A DNA stretch of 33,892 nucleotides from Clostridia bacterium (GTDB taxonomy: Bacteria; Bacillota; Clostridia; Christensenellales; UBA1242). Shown one piece after another: positions 8,472 to 17,161 of this stretch. The first letter of the stretch is position 1; each line of letters starts with the position of its first letter. Position numbers and translations under genes: made by a program. Below the pieces are notes generated by a model that did not search any database, was not told the DNA's origin, and was given only the letters and a program-made list of their open reading frames with translations. The stretch lies in NCBI GenBank assembly GCA_028694075.1, contig JAQUUD010000003.1, positions 1 to 33,892 on the forward strand, read 5' to 3'.

Positions 8472-9173
8472 TTAAATATCCTCGTTTATGTATTTCAAAT
8501 GCTCTTTTATTGTGGCAAGGGCTTTGGTTTCTAAACGAGAGATATATGACCTCGAAATTCCTAGCGCAACAGCCACTTCTCTTTGCGTAAGTGCTGGAAT
8601 TCCACCAATTCCATATCGCATTTTTAAAATATCCGCTTCTCTTTTAGTCAAAACTTTGTCAATCAAATTAACAATTTTTTCTGTCATAATATTGCCTTCA
8701 ACAACACCATAAATTTCATCGTCTAGCGAAGGGATTATATCCAAAAGTTCCACATCATTCCCATCTTTATCCTGTCCTAAATTTTCTTGAAGAGATATCA
8801 CTTTTTTATGCTTTTTACTTACACGAATAAGCATTAATATTTCATTTTCAATACATCTTGCCGCATATGTTGAAAGTTGGGTACCCTTTCCATATTCAAA
8901 TGTATTAATTGCTTTGATTAAGCCAATTGCCCCAACTGAAAGCAAATCATCAGCCTCACCTGCACCAGAATATTTTTTGACAATATGAGCCACAAGCCTT
9001 AAATTGTGATTTATTAATGTTTCTTTTGCTTTTTTATCGCCGTTTTTGAATTTTTCGAAATACATTTTTTCTTCTTCCGCTGATAGGGGCTTTGGAAAAC
9101 CTGACGCATTATTTATGAAGGAAGAAAATAAAAGTATTTTATTCATAAAGAGAATAAAATTTTCAAATACCAA
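8472..9173 (-). CDS. sigK: RNA polymerase sporulation sigma factor, pro-sigma-K
   Basis: A mother-cell sigma factor that directs late sporulation genes (coat and mother-cell lysis in Bacillus). The segments FPKPLS, LRLVAHIVKK and TYAARCIENEILM match sigma-K more closely than sigma-E. Regions 2 and 4 are complete, and region 4 ends with the helix-turn-helix TQREVAVALGISRSYISRLE. I chose the TTG at 9171-9173 because GGAGG lies six bases upstream. That gives 233 residues and a hydrophobic pro-sequence of about 20-25 residues before FPKPLS, the spacing expected of pro-sigma-K. A longer frame begins at a GTG at 9203, but it has no ribosome binding site. The gene is uninterrupted: no skin-like element. 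Membrane-associated processing of the pro-sequence (SpoIVFB-type) is inferred. Confidence 0.88.
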   Translation of the reverse strand: MVFENFILFMNKILLFSSFINNASGFPKPLSAEEEKMYFEKFKNGDKKAKETLINHNLRLVAHIVKKYSGAGEADDLLSVGAIGLIKAINTFEYGKGTQLSTYAARCIENEILMLIRVSKKHKKVISLQENLGQDKDGNDVELLDIIPSLDDEIYGVVEGNIMTEKIVNLIDKVLTKREADILKMRYGIGGIPALTQREVAVALGISRSYISRLETKALATIKEHLKYINEDI

Positions 9174-9428
9174 ATTCGACCTCCACGCAAAAAAAATAAG
9201 CACACTTTTTCAGTATGCTATTTATATATGCTGTTTTTTGTCGATTTTTGCTTGTACGGTCAAAATATCGGTTCGTTTGCTGAATTTGGCTACAGAATTT
9301 AATGATTTTTTTAAACGAGTTTTATGCAAAGTTCTTTATTTTAAATTTTATAAAAATTTATAAACTTAAAAGTTTTTTTAAAAATTTATTAATATAAAAA
9401 TAATTGCGATAAAGCACACAAAACAAAC

Positions 9429-9525
9429 TTGCCGGCGAAAGAAAATTTTAGCATTCGCTAAAATTTTGGCAAGTGCTTGAAAAGCACTTGCACCGGGCTT
9501 TTCAAGCCCGGACTTTCGCCGGCAA
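9429..9525. repeat. Cloverleaf repeat element, copy 2
   Basis: The terminal inverted repeat is TTGCCGGCGAAAG (9429-9441) with CTTTCGCCGGCAA (9513-9525), 13 of 13. Arm 1 is AAAATTTTAGC (9442-9452) paired with 9457-9467. Arm 2 is GCAAGTGCTT (9469-9478) paired with 9482-9491. Arm 3 is CCGGGCTT (9493-9500) paired with 9504-9511. Linkers are 0-1 base. It lies between the 3' end of ftsY and the 5' side of sigK. The rest of 9174-9634 is AT-rich and shows no gene. Confidence 0.92.
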
Positions 9526-9634
9526 TTAGAAATTCCAACTTCTCAAAAAATCTTAACTCAATAATTCTATAATCTCAACTAAATTAAAAATCAAATTGAA
9601 AAAATCTGTATTAAAAAAACAATTTAAAAATCAA

Positions 9635-10531
9635 TCAAAATAAATTATTTATGAAATCTACTGACTCAAACAGTTCTAAGTCACCTATTTTCTCACCGAC
9701 ACCCACAAACACAACCGGCAAATTAAATTGCCGAATTATTGCAAGAATAACCCCGCCTTTTGCCGTTCCGTCTAATTTTGTTAAAATCACGCCATCAATC
9801 TTAACATATTCATTAAAATTCTGAATTTGAGCAAGTGCATTCTGCCCGATTGTCGCATCTAAAACAATAAAATTATACTTGTTCGCATCGGCATATTCCC
9901 TGTTTACAATTCGGTCAATTTTACCAAGTTCCTGCATTAAATTAACTTTTGTATGCAGTCTTCCAGCCGTATCAATAATTAAAACATCTGTTTTTTTTGA
10001 TTTTGCACTTATAATCCCGTCATAAACAACTGCTGCCGCATCAGCCCCTTCAGTATGCTTAATAATCTTGACTTTATTTCTATTCGCCCACTCAGCAAGT
10101 TGAGCCGACGCCGCTGCACGAAAAGTATCACCGGCAACCAAACTCACTTCCTTTTTCAAACCTTTAAAATAATGTGCAAGTTTGCCAATGCTTGTTGTCT
10201 TTCCCACACCATTAACGCCAATTATTGTGATAACCGCAGGATATTTTATTTCAAAATTTTCATTTAATGATATACTTTTTGTTAAAATATCTTTAAAAAG
10301 TTGTTTTGCATCATCAGATTTCTTAATTTTTTTTCTGATTATTTCCTGTTTAAACTCATCAATAATCAGCCCACTTGTTTGAACGCCGACATCGCTTGAT
10401 ATTAAAATTTCTTCAAGTTTATCATAAAATTCGCCGTTCAACTCACTTCGTTTAAAAATTTCATTGATTCTTCTTTTAAAAGCATCTCTTGTTTTTGCAA
10501 GTGCTTTAGCTATTTTTTTAAACAGCGCCAT
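9635..10531 (-). CDS. ftsY: Signal recognition particle receptor FtsY
   Basis: The membrane-associated SRP receptor GTPase pairs with Ffh to deliver translating ribosomes to the Sec translocon. The 298-residue protein has the N domain (about 1-90) and then the G domain. G1 is GVNGVGKTT (near 105), the insertion-box region is DTFRAAASAQL, G3 is DTAGRLHTK, G4 is TKLDGTAKGG, and the closing motif is GVGEKIGDLELF. It lacks the long acidic A domain of E. coli FtsY, as is usual for Firmicutes. ATG start behind AGGAGG, which lies inside the end of smc; the genes overlap by 14 bases, so they are translationally linked. Cloverleaf copy 2 follows. Confidence 0.97.
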   Translation of the reverse strand: MALFKKIAKALAKTRDAFKRRINEIFKRSELNGEFYDKLEEILISSDVGVQTSGLIIDEFKQEIIRKKIKKSDDAKQLFKDILTKSISLNENFEIKYPAVITIIGVNGVGKTTSIGKLAHYFKGLKKEVSLVAGDTFRAAASAQLAEWANRNKVKIIKHTEGADAAAVVYDGIISAKSKKTDVLIIDTAGRLHTKVNLMQELGKIDRIVNREYADANKYNFIVLDATIGQNALAQIQNFNEYVKIDGVILTKLDGTAKGGVILAIIRQFNLPVVFVGVGEKIGDLELFESVDFINNLF

Positions 10532-13500
10532 TTAACTGATCCTCCTGACCACCGGCATTAGAAATTGCTTCACTTAATTTAACTGATACAATTCTTGAAA
10601 TGCCTTTTTCTTCCATTGTAACCCCATATAAACTGTCGGCAAGTTCCATTGTTGGCTTCCTATGCGTTATAACAATAAACTGAGTATCATTTGCAAAACG
10701 CCTTAAATATTGTGCAAATCTTTCAACATTTGCTTCATCAAGGGCTGCTTCAATTTCGTCAAGTAAACAGAATGGCATCGGCTTTAATTTTAAAATCGCA
10801 AACAAAATTGCAATTGCAGTCAAGGCTTTTTCGCCACCGCTTAAAAGTGTAATATTCTGCAATCTTTTACCAGGCGGTTCTGCAACAATATCAACTCCGG
10901 CTTCCAAAACATTATCCGAGCCAACAAGTTGCAAATTCGCATTTCCACCACCGAATAATTCCTTAAAAGTTATATTGAAATTTGCATTGATTTTATGGAA
11001 TTCTTCAATGAAGCGCACAGTCATTTCTCCGGCAAGTTCATCAATAATTTTTGTCGTATCTTGCTCGGCTTTTTCAAGGTCATTCACTTGCGCAGACATA
11101 TCTTCAAATCTTTCATAAATAACCTTAATGTCTTCAATAGCGTTAACATTAACATACCCTAGCTTTGCAATTTCTCTTTTAAGTTCACTAATTTGATGTG
11201 ATGCCGAAATAAAATCGAAATCACTTCGTTTGAATTCTAAGCAGGTATTATATGTCAACTCATATTCTTCATAAATGCGTTTTTCTGTTGCTTCAACATC
11301 AGTTTCAAGTTTGTTCAGTTCGGTTTCAATGCGAAATTTTTTGTCATTAATGCGGTTAATATCTTGCATTAACTGTTCTTTTTTCACATCAATTATTTTT
11401 AATTGCTCTTGATATTTTATTTTGTTTTGCTCTAATTTTTCCTGCTCTTTTCTGATTACTTCAAGTTGTTGCTGATTTTCATAACCGATATTTTTCTCTT
11501 GCAATCTTTTGATATTTTCTTGTTCTTTTAATATGTAGGAACTATTATTCTCAATTTGTTGCTTGTTTAGTCGCAAACTTCCTTCTGTTTCTGTTATTTG
11601 CAATTCAATACGCCTAAAATCCTGCTCAATTGCATTAATTTCAGTTCTTATTTCGGCAATTTTAACCGCTTCAGTAATTTGAGTGCTGTTTTTCTTTTGT
11701 TCCAGTTCTTCAATATATTTCTTGTTTTCGTCGAGTTTGTCGGTTAAATTTTTTATAAACGCATTTTTGCTGATAAAATCCGCTTTTGCTTTTTGAATTT
11801 CAGCTAATAAATCAGTTATTTCTCTGCCCCTGCTTATTAAATTAACAGACTGCGATTTTCTTGAACCGCCTGTCATTGCACCCGACGGATTAATAACATC
11901 GCCGTCAAGCGTCACTATTTTGAAAGCGAACTGAGAATTTTTTGCAATTTTTACAGCAATGTCAAGGTTATCAACCAAAACAATTGCACCCAAAAGATTA
12001 TCCACCACGCTTTTTATTCTTTTGTCAAAAGTGATAACTTCGCTTGCAATTCCATGGCAACCAGCAGTTGTCAATGCCAGTCTTCTGTGTTCCAGTTGCA
12101 AATATCTAGGCTTCATTGAATTGACAGGCAAAAAGGTTGCGCGCCCAAATTGATTGCTCTTCAAATAATTTATTAGGCTTTTAGCATTTTCTTCATTTGT
12201 TGTAACAATATTTTGAAGCGCATTGCCAAGTGCAACTTCAATTGCAGTTTCAAATTTTTCCGGCACTTTGATTAAAGACGCTAAAATTCCAATCATTTTA
12301 TCTTTGATAAAACTGTTTTTCTCACTTTCTTTTAATAATTTACGAACGGCATAAGCATAACCTTCAAATTCGGATTGCATTTCAACAAGCAAACGATGTC
12401 TATTTTCATAAACTTGAATTTTAGCATTTAAATTAGATAAATTCTGCTCTTCTTCCTTAATTTGTGATGTTAAATTAATTATACTCAATTTTAATGCGGA
12501 ATAATTATTTAATAAATTTGAAAATTCGCCTGATGCTTCTTCCAGAATTTTAGATTTTTCCAAAAGTTCATCTTTTCGTTTTTCTTTCTGCTCTTTTTCT
12601 GCTTTAAATTTTATTAAACTGTTCTCACCGTTTAATAAATCGAGATTTATTTTTTCATTTTGCGAGTTTAAATTATTGATTCTTTCCTGAAATAATTTTA
12701 TTTCTCCAAGTTGTTTTTCAAGCCCAACCGTTAAGATTAGAATTTCATTGTTTATATTTTTAATTTGCTCATCTAAATTTGTAATTTGTTCCATTGTATC
12801 ATTATTCTTTTGGTTCAAACTTACAATTTCAGTTTGTCTTAAAGATAATTCTTCCAAAACAGCATTCATTTTTGTTGTAATCTGAGATTTTACTTCGCCT
12901 GAATTTTCATATTGATATATGTAGGAATTAATTTCTAGGTCTTTTAAGTTTTGCCTGAAATCTAAATATTTTTTAGCAGTTTCTGCTTGTTTCTTTAAAG
13001 GTCCAAGTTGCCTTTCAATTTCTCCAACTATATCACGCAACCGGCTCAAATTATCCCTTGTTCGTTCCAGTTTACGCTCCGCTTCTTCTTTTCTGGACTT
13101 AAATTTTGCAATTCCCGCCGCTTCTTCAAAAATCTTTCGCCTGAGTTCTGGTTTGCTTGAAATTATTTCTTCAACTTTGCCTTGACCGATTATTGAATAC
13201 CCGTCCCGACCTATTCCAGAATCAAAGAAAAGATTTACAATATCTTTTAATCTACATTGATTTTTATTTATTAAATATTCACTTTCGCCACTGCGATAAA
13301 GTTTTCGCGTAACTGAAAGTTCATCATAATCAATATCAAAAAATCTGTCTGTGTTGTTGAAATAAAGCGTAACTTCACAATATGAAAGGCTTCTCCTTTT
13401 TTCAGTTCCGCTGAAAATAACATCTTGCATTGAATTTCCACGCAAACTTTTGGAACTTTGCTCACCTAAAACCCATCTTATTGCATCGCCTACATTGCTT

Positions 13501-13610
13501 TTTCCGCAACCGTTAGGACCAACGATTGCGGTTACGCCATCATCAAATTTTATTTCTATTTTTTCAGCAAATGACTTAAATCCGAAAAGTTCTATTTTAT
13601 TGAAATTCAT
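10518..13610 (-). CDS. smc: Chromosome partition protein SMC, with short coiled-coil arms
   Basis: The ATPase core of the SMC-ScpAB condensin. The head has Walker A GPNGCGKS (31-38), ABC signature LLSGGEK (near 921) and Walker B FCLLDEIEAALDE (near 946). The hinge lies at about 435-595 and includes LDGDVINPSGAMTGG. At 1030 residues it is well below the usual 1150-1190. The loss falls in both coiled-coil arms (about 170-430 and 600-850), not in head or hinge. ATG at 13610 behind AAAGGGAA; overlaps ftsY downstream. Usual upstream neighbours rnc and acpP are absent here, and cloverleaf copy 3 sits in that gap. Confidence 0.97.
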   Translation of the reverse strand: MNFNKIELFGFKSFAEKIEIKFDDGVTAIVGPNGCGKSNVGDAIRWVLGEQSSKSLRGNSMQDVIFSGTEKRRSLSYCEVTLYFNNTDRFFDIDYDELSVTRKLYRSGESEYLINKNQCRLKDIVNLFFDSGIGRDGYSIIGQGKVEEIISSKPELRRKIFEEAAGIAKFKSRKEEAERKLERTRDNLSRLRDIVGEIERQLGPLKKQAETAKKYLDFRQNLKDLEINSYIYQYENSGEVKSQITTKMNAVLEELSLRQTEIVSLNQKNNDTMEQITNLDEQIKNINNEILILTVGLEKQLGEIKLFQERINNLNSQNEKINLDLLNGENSLIKFKAEKEQKEKRKDELLEKSKILEEASGEFSNLLNNYSALKLSIINLTSQIKEEEQNLSNLNAKIQVYENRHRLLVEMQSEFEGYAYAVRKLLKESEKNSFIKDKMIGILASLIKVPEKFETAIEVALGNALQNIVTTNEENAKSLINYLKSNQFGRATFLPVNSMKPRYLQLEHRRLALTTAGCHGIASEVITFDKRIKSVVDNLLGAIVLVDNLDIAVKIAKNSQFAFKIVTLDGDVINPSGAMTGGSRKSQSVNLISRGREITDLLAEIQKAKADFISKNAFIKNLTDKLDENKKYIEELEQKKNSTQITEAVKIAEIRTEINAIEQDFRRIELQITETEGSLRLNKQQIENNSSYILKEQENIKRLQEKNIGYENQQQLEVIRKEQEKLEQNKIKYQEQLKIIDVKKEQLMQDINRINDKKFRIETELNKLETDVEATEKRIYEEYELTYNTCLEFKRSDFDFISASHQISELKREIAKLGYVNVNAIEDIKVIYERFEDMSAQVNDLEKAEQDTTKIIDELAGEMTVRFIEEFHKINANFNITFKELFGGGNANLQLVGSDNVLEAGVDIVAEPPGKRLQNITLLSGGEKALTAIAILFAILKLKPMPFCLLDEIEAALDEANVERFAQYLRRFANDTQFIVITHRKPTMELADSLYGVTMEEKGISRIVSVKLSEAISNAGGQEDQLNGAV

Positions 13611-13792
13611 ATAATTCCCTTTAATGTCAAGTTGAATTTTCTTTATTTATTATTTTTTCGCCCACATTATAAGTTAAAAATTATGTTAAAGAGTTAATTT
13701 TTAATTAATATTAATTATTTATTTAAGTTTGTTTTTTATTCGGGTTTTCAGATTACAATCTAAATTTTATTGCTTGATTTTATGTAATACGG

Positions 13793-13908
13793 CCGGCTTT
13801 TCGCCGGTGAAAGCGGGCGGGTTTGCTTTGATAAAAGCAAACCCGTAGCAGTGCCAACGGCACTGCTGAATTTTTTGCCTTGGCAAAAAATTCCCCGCTT
13901 TCACCGGC
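13793..13908. repeat. Cloverleaf repeat element, copy 3, with an extra outer hairpin
   Basis: The terminal inverted repeat is GCCGGTGAAAGCGGG (13803-13817) with CCCGCTTTCACCGGC (13894-13908), 15 of 15. Arm 1 is CGGGTTTGCTTT (13818-13829) paired with 13834-13845. Arm 2 is AGCAGTGCC (13847-13855) paired with 13859-13867. Arm 3 is GAATTTTTTGCC (13868-13879) paired with 13882-13893. There is at most one unpaired linker base. An additional CCGGC (13793-13797) can pair with the left end at 13803-13807 across a TTTTC loop, forming an alternative hairpin seen only in this copy. It lies between plsX and smc; nothing else is seen in 13611-13988. Confidence 0.92.
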
Positions 13909-13988
13909 ATTATGTTTTAACCGCATCAGTTGTCAGTATAAATTAATTTTATATAAGCAATTATAACATCTTAAACAATACAATTAAA

Positions 13989-15008
13989 TTAATTTTCTTC
14001 AATTTGCACCGAGCCAACAATTTCTTCAATTTTATCATTAACATTATTTTTTGCAACTTTAATTGCCTGTTTGATTACAATTAAAATTGATTCTGCATCA
14101 CTGTTTCCGTGTGCTTTAAAAATTGGTTTTTTACACCCTAAAAACTGCGAACCGCCATATTGCTTATAATTCATTTTTTCTTTTAGTTTATTAAAAGATT
14201 TTTTCATAAACAAATATCCAATTTTTGAACTTGTTGAGGATTTTATTGCATTTTTCAAATGGTCCATAACAAATAAAAGTGTTCCCTCGATTGACTTCAA
14301 TGTTAAATTTCCTGAAAATCCATCTGCAACCAAAACATCATAATCTCCACTCATACAATCTCGTGCTTCAATATTTCCAACAAAATTGATAGGTAATGTT
14401 TTAAGCAACTTAAAAGTTTCTTTAATCAGCATATTACCCTTTGCATCTTCAACTCCAACATTCAAAAGGGCAACTTTCGGCTTTTCAACATTATATAATG
14501 AACTGTAATAAACAGAACCCATCATTGCAAAATGACAAAGGTTAATTGGCTTACAATCTGCATTTGCACCACAGTCAATAAGTAAAACACCTTTGTTGTC
14601 AATTTTTGTAGGAAGTAAAGGTGCTAAACCTGGTCTAGAAACGCCCTTAAGCCTACCAAGTTTTAAAATCCCGCCGGCCAAAACCGCCCCCGTACTGCCT
14701 GCTGAAATCATTGCATCAATATCATTTCTTTGTTTTAAAGCATCAAGTGCCACAACAATTGAAGAATCAGGCATTGCTTTAATCAATTTAGCAGGATTTT
14801 CATCGTCACAAGAAATCACAGTTTCTGCATTCAAAATTTCAATTTTATTGCCAGTATAATTCAATTTTTTTAAGCAATTTTCTAATTCTTGCTGTTTCCC
14901 CGTAATAATAACAGTCAAATCCTCTATTTCATTTACTGCCTGAACCGAACCTTTAACAATTTCTAGCGGTGCATTATCGCCCCCATAACCATCAATAATT
15001 ATTTTCAC
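13989..15008 (-). CDS. plsX: Phosphate acyltransferase PlsX
   Basis: Converts acyl-ACP to acyl-phosphate for phosphatidic acid synthesis at the membrane surface. The 339-residue length is normal. The N terminus MKIIIDGYGGDNAP, then ISAGSTGAVLAGGILKLGR and VADGFSGNLTLKSIEG are family hallmarks. The start is GTG (15006-15008) behind AAGGGG. It is downstream of rpmF in the common rpmF-plsX order, but here the gap is 325 bases. The usual downstream fab, acpP and rnc genes are missing. Confidence 0.96.
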   Translation of the reverse strand: MKIIIDGYGGDNAPLEIVKGSVQAVNEIEDLTVIITGKQQELENCLKKLNYTGNKIEILNAETVISCDDENPAKLIKAMPDSSIVVALDALKQRNDIDAMISAGSTGAVLAGGILKLGRLKGVSRPGLAPLLPTKIDNKGVLLIDCGANADCKPINLCHFAMMGSVYYSSLYNVEKPKVALLNVGVEDAKGNMLIKETFKLLKTLPINFVGNIEARDCMSGDYDVLVADGFSGNLTLKSIEGTLLFVMDHLKNAIKSSTSSKIGYLFMKKSFNKLKEKMNYKQYGGSQFLGCKKPIFKAHGNSDAESILIVIKQAIKVAKNNVNDKIEEIVGSVQIEEN

Positions 15009-15333
15009 AATATTCCCCTTAATTATTATTTTATATTTTTATTTACTATACTCAAATAACTTGATAAATCAATAACTTCTATCAATAAAAATGATAACAT
15101 AATCAAATAAATAAATCAACTCATTTTAAGTTTTACCAATAATGTAGATTTTTATTTTAATAAAAAATATTATTAAAAAAAATTCATTATTCTATAATAA
15201 TTATTTAAAATTTTAAGTTTTAACTGAAAAAATTTAGTTTTGATAAAACAACTTAAATAATAAAAAATAAAAAAATAAATCAAAATAACTCTGATTCATT
15301 TCAATTTTATTTTAAATGTATCTAAAATCTAAA
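15009..15333. other. AT-rich intergenic stretch between rpmF and plsX
   Basis: A very AT-rich gap with no open reading frame of note, no clear terminator and no cloverleaf copy. The plsX Shine-Dalgarno is at its left edge. I see no convincing promoter, so plsX may depend on read-through from rpmF. Confidence 0.5.
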
Positions 15334-15537
15334 TTAAGCGACTTCTTTTTTTTCTTTCTTTTCGGTATCTAAAACTTTTTTACCTTTATAAACTCCGCAT
15401 TTTGGGCAAACTTTATGAGGTTGTTTTAATTCGTGGCAAAATGGACACTCAACAAGTGCCGATAAAGTGATTTTTGAATTAGATGATTTTCTTTTATCTC
15501 TTCTAGCCTTAGAAACCTTATATTTTGGTACTGCCAT
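15334..15537 (-). CDS. rpmF: Large ribosomal subunit protein bL32, zinc-binding type
   Basis: A 67-residue ribosomal protein. It starts MAVPKYKVSKARRDKRKS and carries the zinc ribbon CPFC...CPKC (two CxxC pairs around residues 32-48), so it is the zinc-dependent C+ paralogue. ATG start behind GGAG. Its promoter is at 15690-15718. Usually preceded by a YceD/DUF177 gene; here pta is directly upstream and YceD is absent. Confidence 0.97.
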   Translation of the reverse strand: MAVPKYKVSKARRDKRKSSNSKITLSALVECPFCHELKQPHKVCPKCGVYKGKKVLDTEKKEKKEVA

Positions 15538-15689
15538 TTTAATTTCTCCTGATTTTCACAAAAATAATTTTATTTTAATTAAGCATTATTAAATCAAATT
15601 TATATAATTTTAAAGAATATGCTTATAAAATTTTGCTTTATAATTTACATTTAACAATAAAATATAAATTTATATTATGCACTCTTATT

Positions 15690-15718
15690 AGTATAACGAA
15701 ATTATCTCATTTTGTCAA
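15690..15718 (-). promoter_or_regulatory. Sigma-A promoter of rpmF
   Basis: On the minus strand TTGACA (15718-15713), a 17-base spacer and TATACT (15695-15690). The leader to rpmF is about 145 bases. Confidence 0.8.
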
Positions 15719-15793
15719 GTTGTTTATTCGTTTTTATCTCTAAATTAAGCAAAAATATAATAATTAATATATAACTCAAACTTTTTTCGCTAT

Positions 15794-16786
15794 TTAATAT
15801 AATTGTGCTTGTATAACCGTTATTGCAATCAACATTACAATTTCATTTATTGAGGCATTTCTTGTTACATCATTAACGGGGCGCGCAAAGCCTTGTGCAA
15901 CAGGTCCGATGCAAGTGTAACCAGCAACACTGTGTAATGCTTTTACAAGCAAACTTCCTGAGTTTATGTCCGGCACAATCAATATATTTGCCTCACCATT
16001 AATTTGACCGATATAATTTTTTGCTTTGCAGGCTTTCTTAGACAATGCAACGTCAATTTGCAATTCTCCATCAGCAACAACTTCCGGATAAGTTTTTTTA
16101 AATAAATCTGTGCCACTTCGCATTTTTGCAATGCTTTCACTTTTGGCACTGCCCTTTGTTGAATATGATAAAAACGCAACTTTTGGCTCGCTATAAAACA
16201 GCATTTTCCAAAAATCTACAGAATTTTTGGCTATTTCAACCAAATTTTCTTTGGTTGGATTTTCAACCAATGCACAATCTGATATTAAAATCGGACGAAC
16301 TTTAAACAAGCCTTTTTTAATAAAAACCAACATACTTGATGACACAAGTTTATTCGGCAAAACTCCTTTGATAAGTTGCAATGCCGGCTTGAATGTTGAC
16401 GCACTGAAACTTTCAGTTCCTGAAACCATACCATCAGCATATCCGTCTTTCACCATCATCGTAGCAAAGTATATAGGGTCTTCAAGCATTTTTTCGCATT
16501 CTTCTTTTGTCACACCCTTTGATTTTCTTAACTCGCATATCTCTTCAATGAATAAATTTCTGAGTTCAGAAGTTTTTGGATTTATTATCTGAATATTTTC
16601 ATCAGCAAGCGCACTATATCTAAGATATAACGCACTTTCATCGCCCAAAAGAATAGCCTTTGCCAATTTTTTTTGTGTTGCAATTCTCACTGCTTCAATT
16701 ATTTTATCGCTAAAACCGGCTTCAGGAAATACGATTGTTTTGACATCTTGTTTTGCCATATTAAAAATTTGTTTTTTAAAACTCAT
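15794..16786 (-). CDS. pta: Phosphate acetyltransferase
   Basis: Interconverts acetyl-CoA and acetyl phosphate in fermentative acetate formation. The 330-residue length is that of the short single-domain Pta. Motifs seen are MVSGTESFSAST, ILISDCALVENPT, VAFLSYSTKGSA, and C-terminal GPVAQGFARPVNDVTRNAS. ATG start behind GAGG. Acetate kinase, its normal partner, is not adjacent. It lies upstream of rpmF-plsX, as the ackA/pta-yceD-rpmF-plsX order in Firmicutes would predict, with two genes missing. Confidence 0.95.
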   Translation of the reverse strand: MSFKKQIFNMAKQDVKTIVFPEAGFSDKIIEAVRIATQKKLAKAILLGDESALYLRYSALADENIQIINPKTSELRNLFIEEICELRKSKGVTKEECEKMLEDPIYFATMMVKDGYADGMVSGTESFSASTFKPALQLIKGVLPNKLVSSSMLVFIKKGLFKVRPILISDCALVENPTKENLVEIAKNSVDFWKMLFYSEPKVAFLSYSTKGSAKSESIAKMRSGTDLFKKTYPEVVADGELQIDVALSKKACKAKNYIGQINGEANILIVPDINSGSLLVKALHSVAGYTCIGPVAQGFARPVNDVTRNASINEIVMLIAITVIQAQLY

Positions 16787-17161
16787 ATAAACCTCATAAG
16801 TAAATGTTAAAAATATAAAATGCTTTATGTTCTGATTATCAATTTAATTTTCAGTGTAAAAAAATTTTTTTTCAATCAACTCAAATTTAAGTGCAATGAA
16901 TAAACATTGAATTTTTAAATAATTTTTTATATTCAAAACTTATGATAAGAAAAATTTTTATATTTTCACATTATCCGTTTGGATAACTTAAACTTAAACT
17001 TTTGTTAAAACTTAATTATCAAGTATCATTTATAGTATGTGTAGTAATAACTTACTTATTATATATAATATATTAATTAATGTCAAGAGGTATGAAAAAA
17101 GCGTCAATTTTTTTTTAATTATTCTCAAATTTTTAATTTTTTCAACCAATGATTTTTTAAT
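16787..17161. other. Divergent promoter region between pta and ylbJ
   Basis: About 375 bases of AT-rich sequence between divergently transcribed genes. It must hold both promoters, but I could not pick an unambiguous -35/-10 pair. Poly-A and poly-T runs and TATATA stretches occur at 17040-17085. No gene or cloverleaf element is seen. Confidence 0.5.

Noticed and set aside
8472-9173. A skin-like element interrupting sigK
   Set aside because: The sigma factor frame is continuous from pro-sequence to region 4.
9429-9525. Cloverleaf elements as tRNA-like genes or a CRISPR array
   Set aside because: No T-loop, anticodon arm or CCA end is present, and copies are dispersed with kilobases between them, not regularly spaced.
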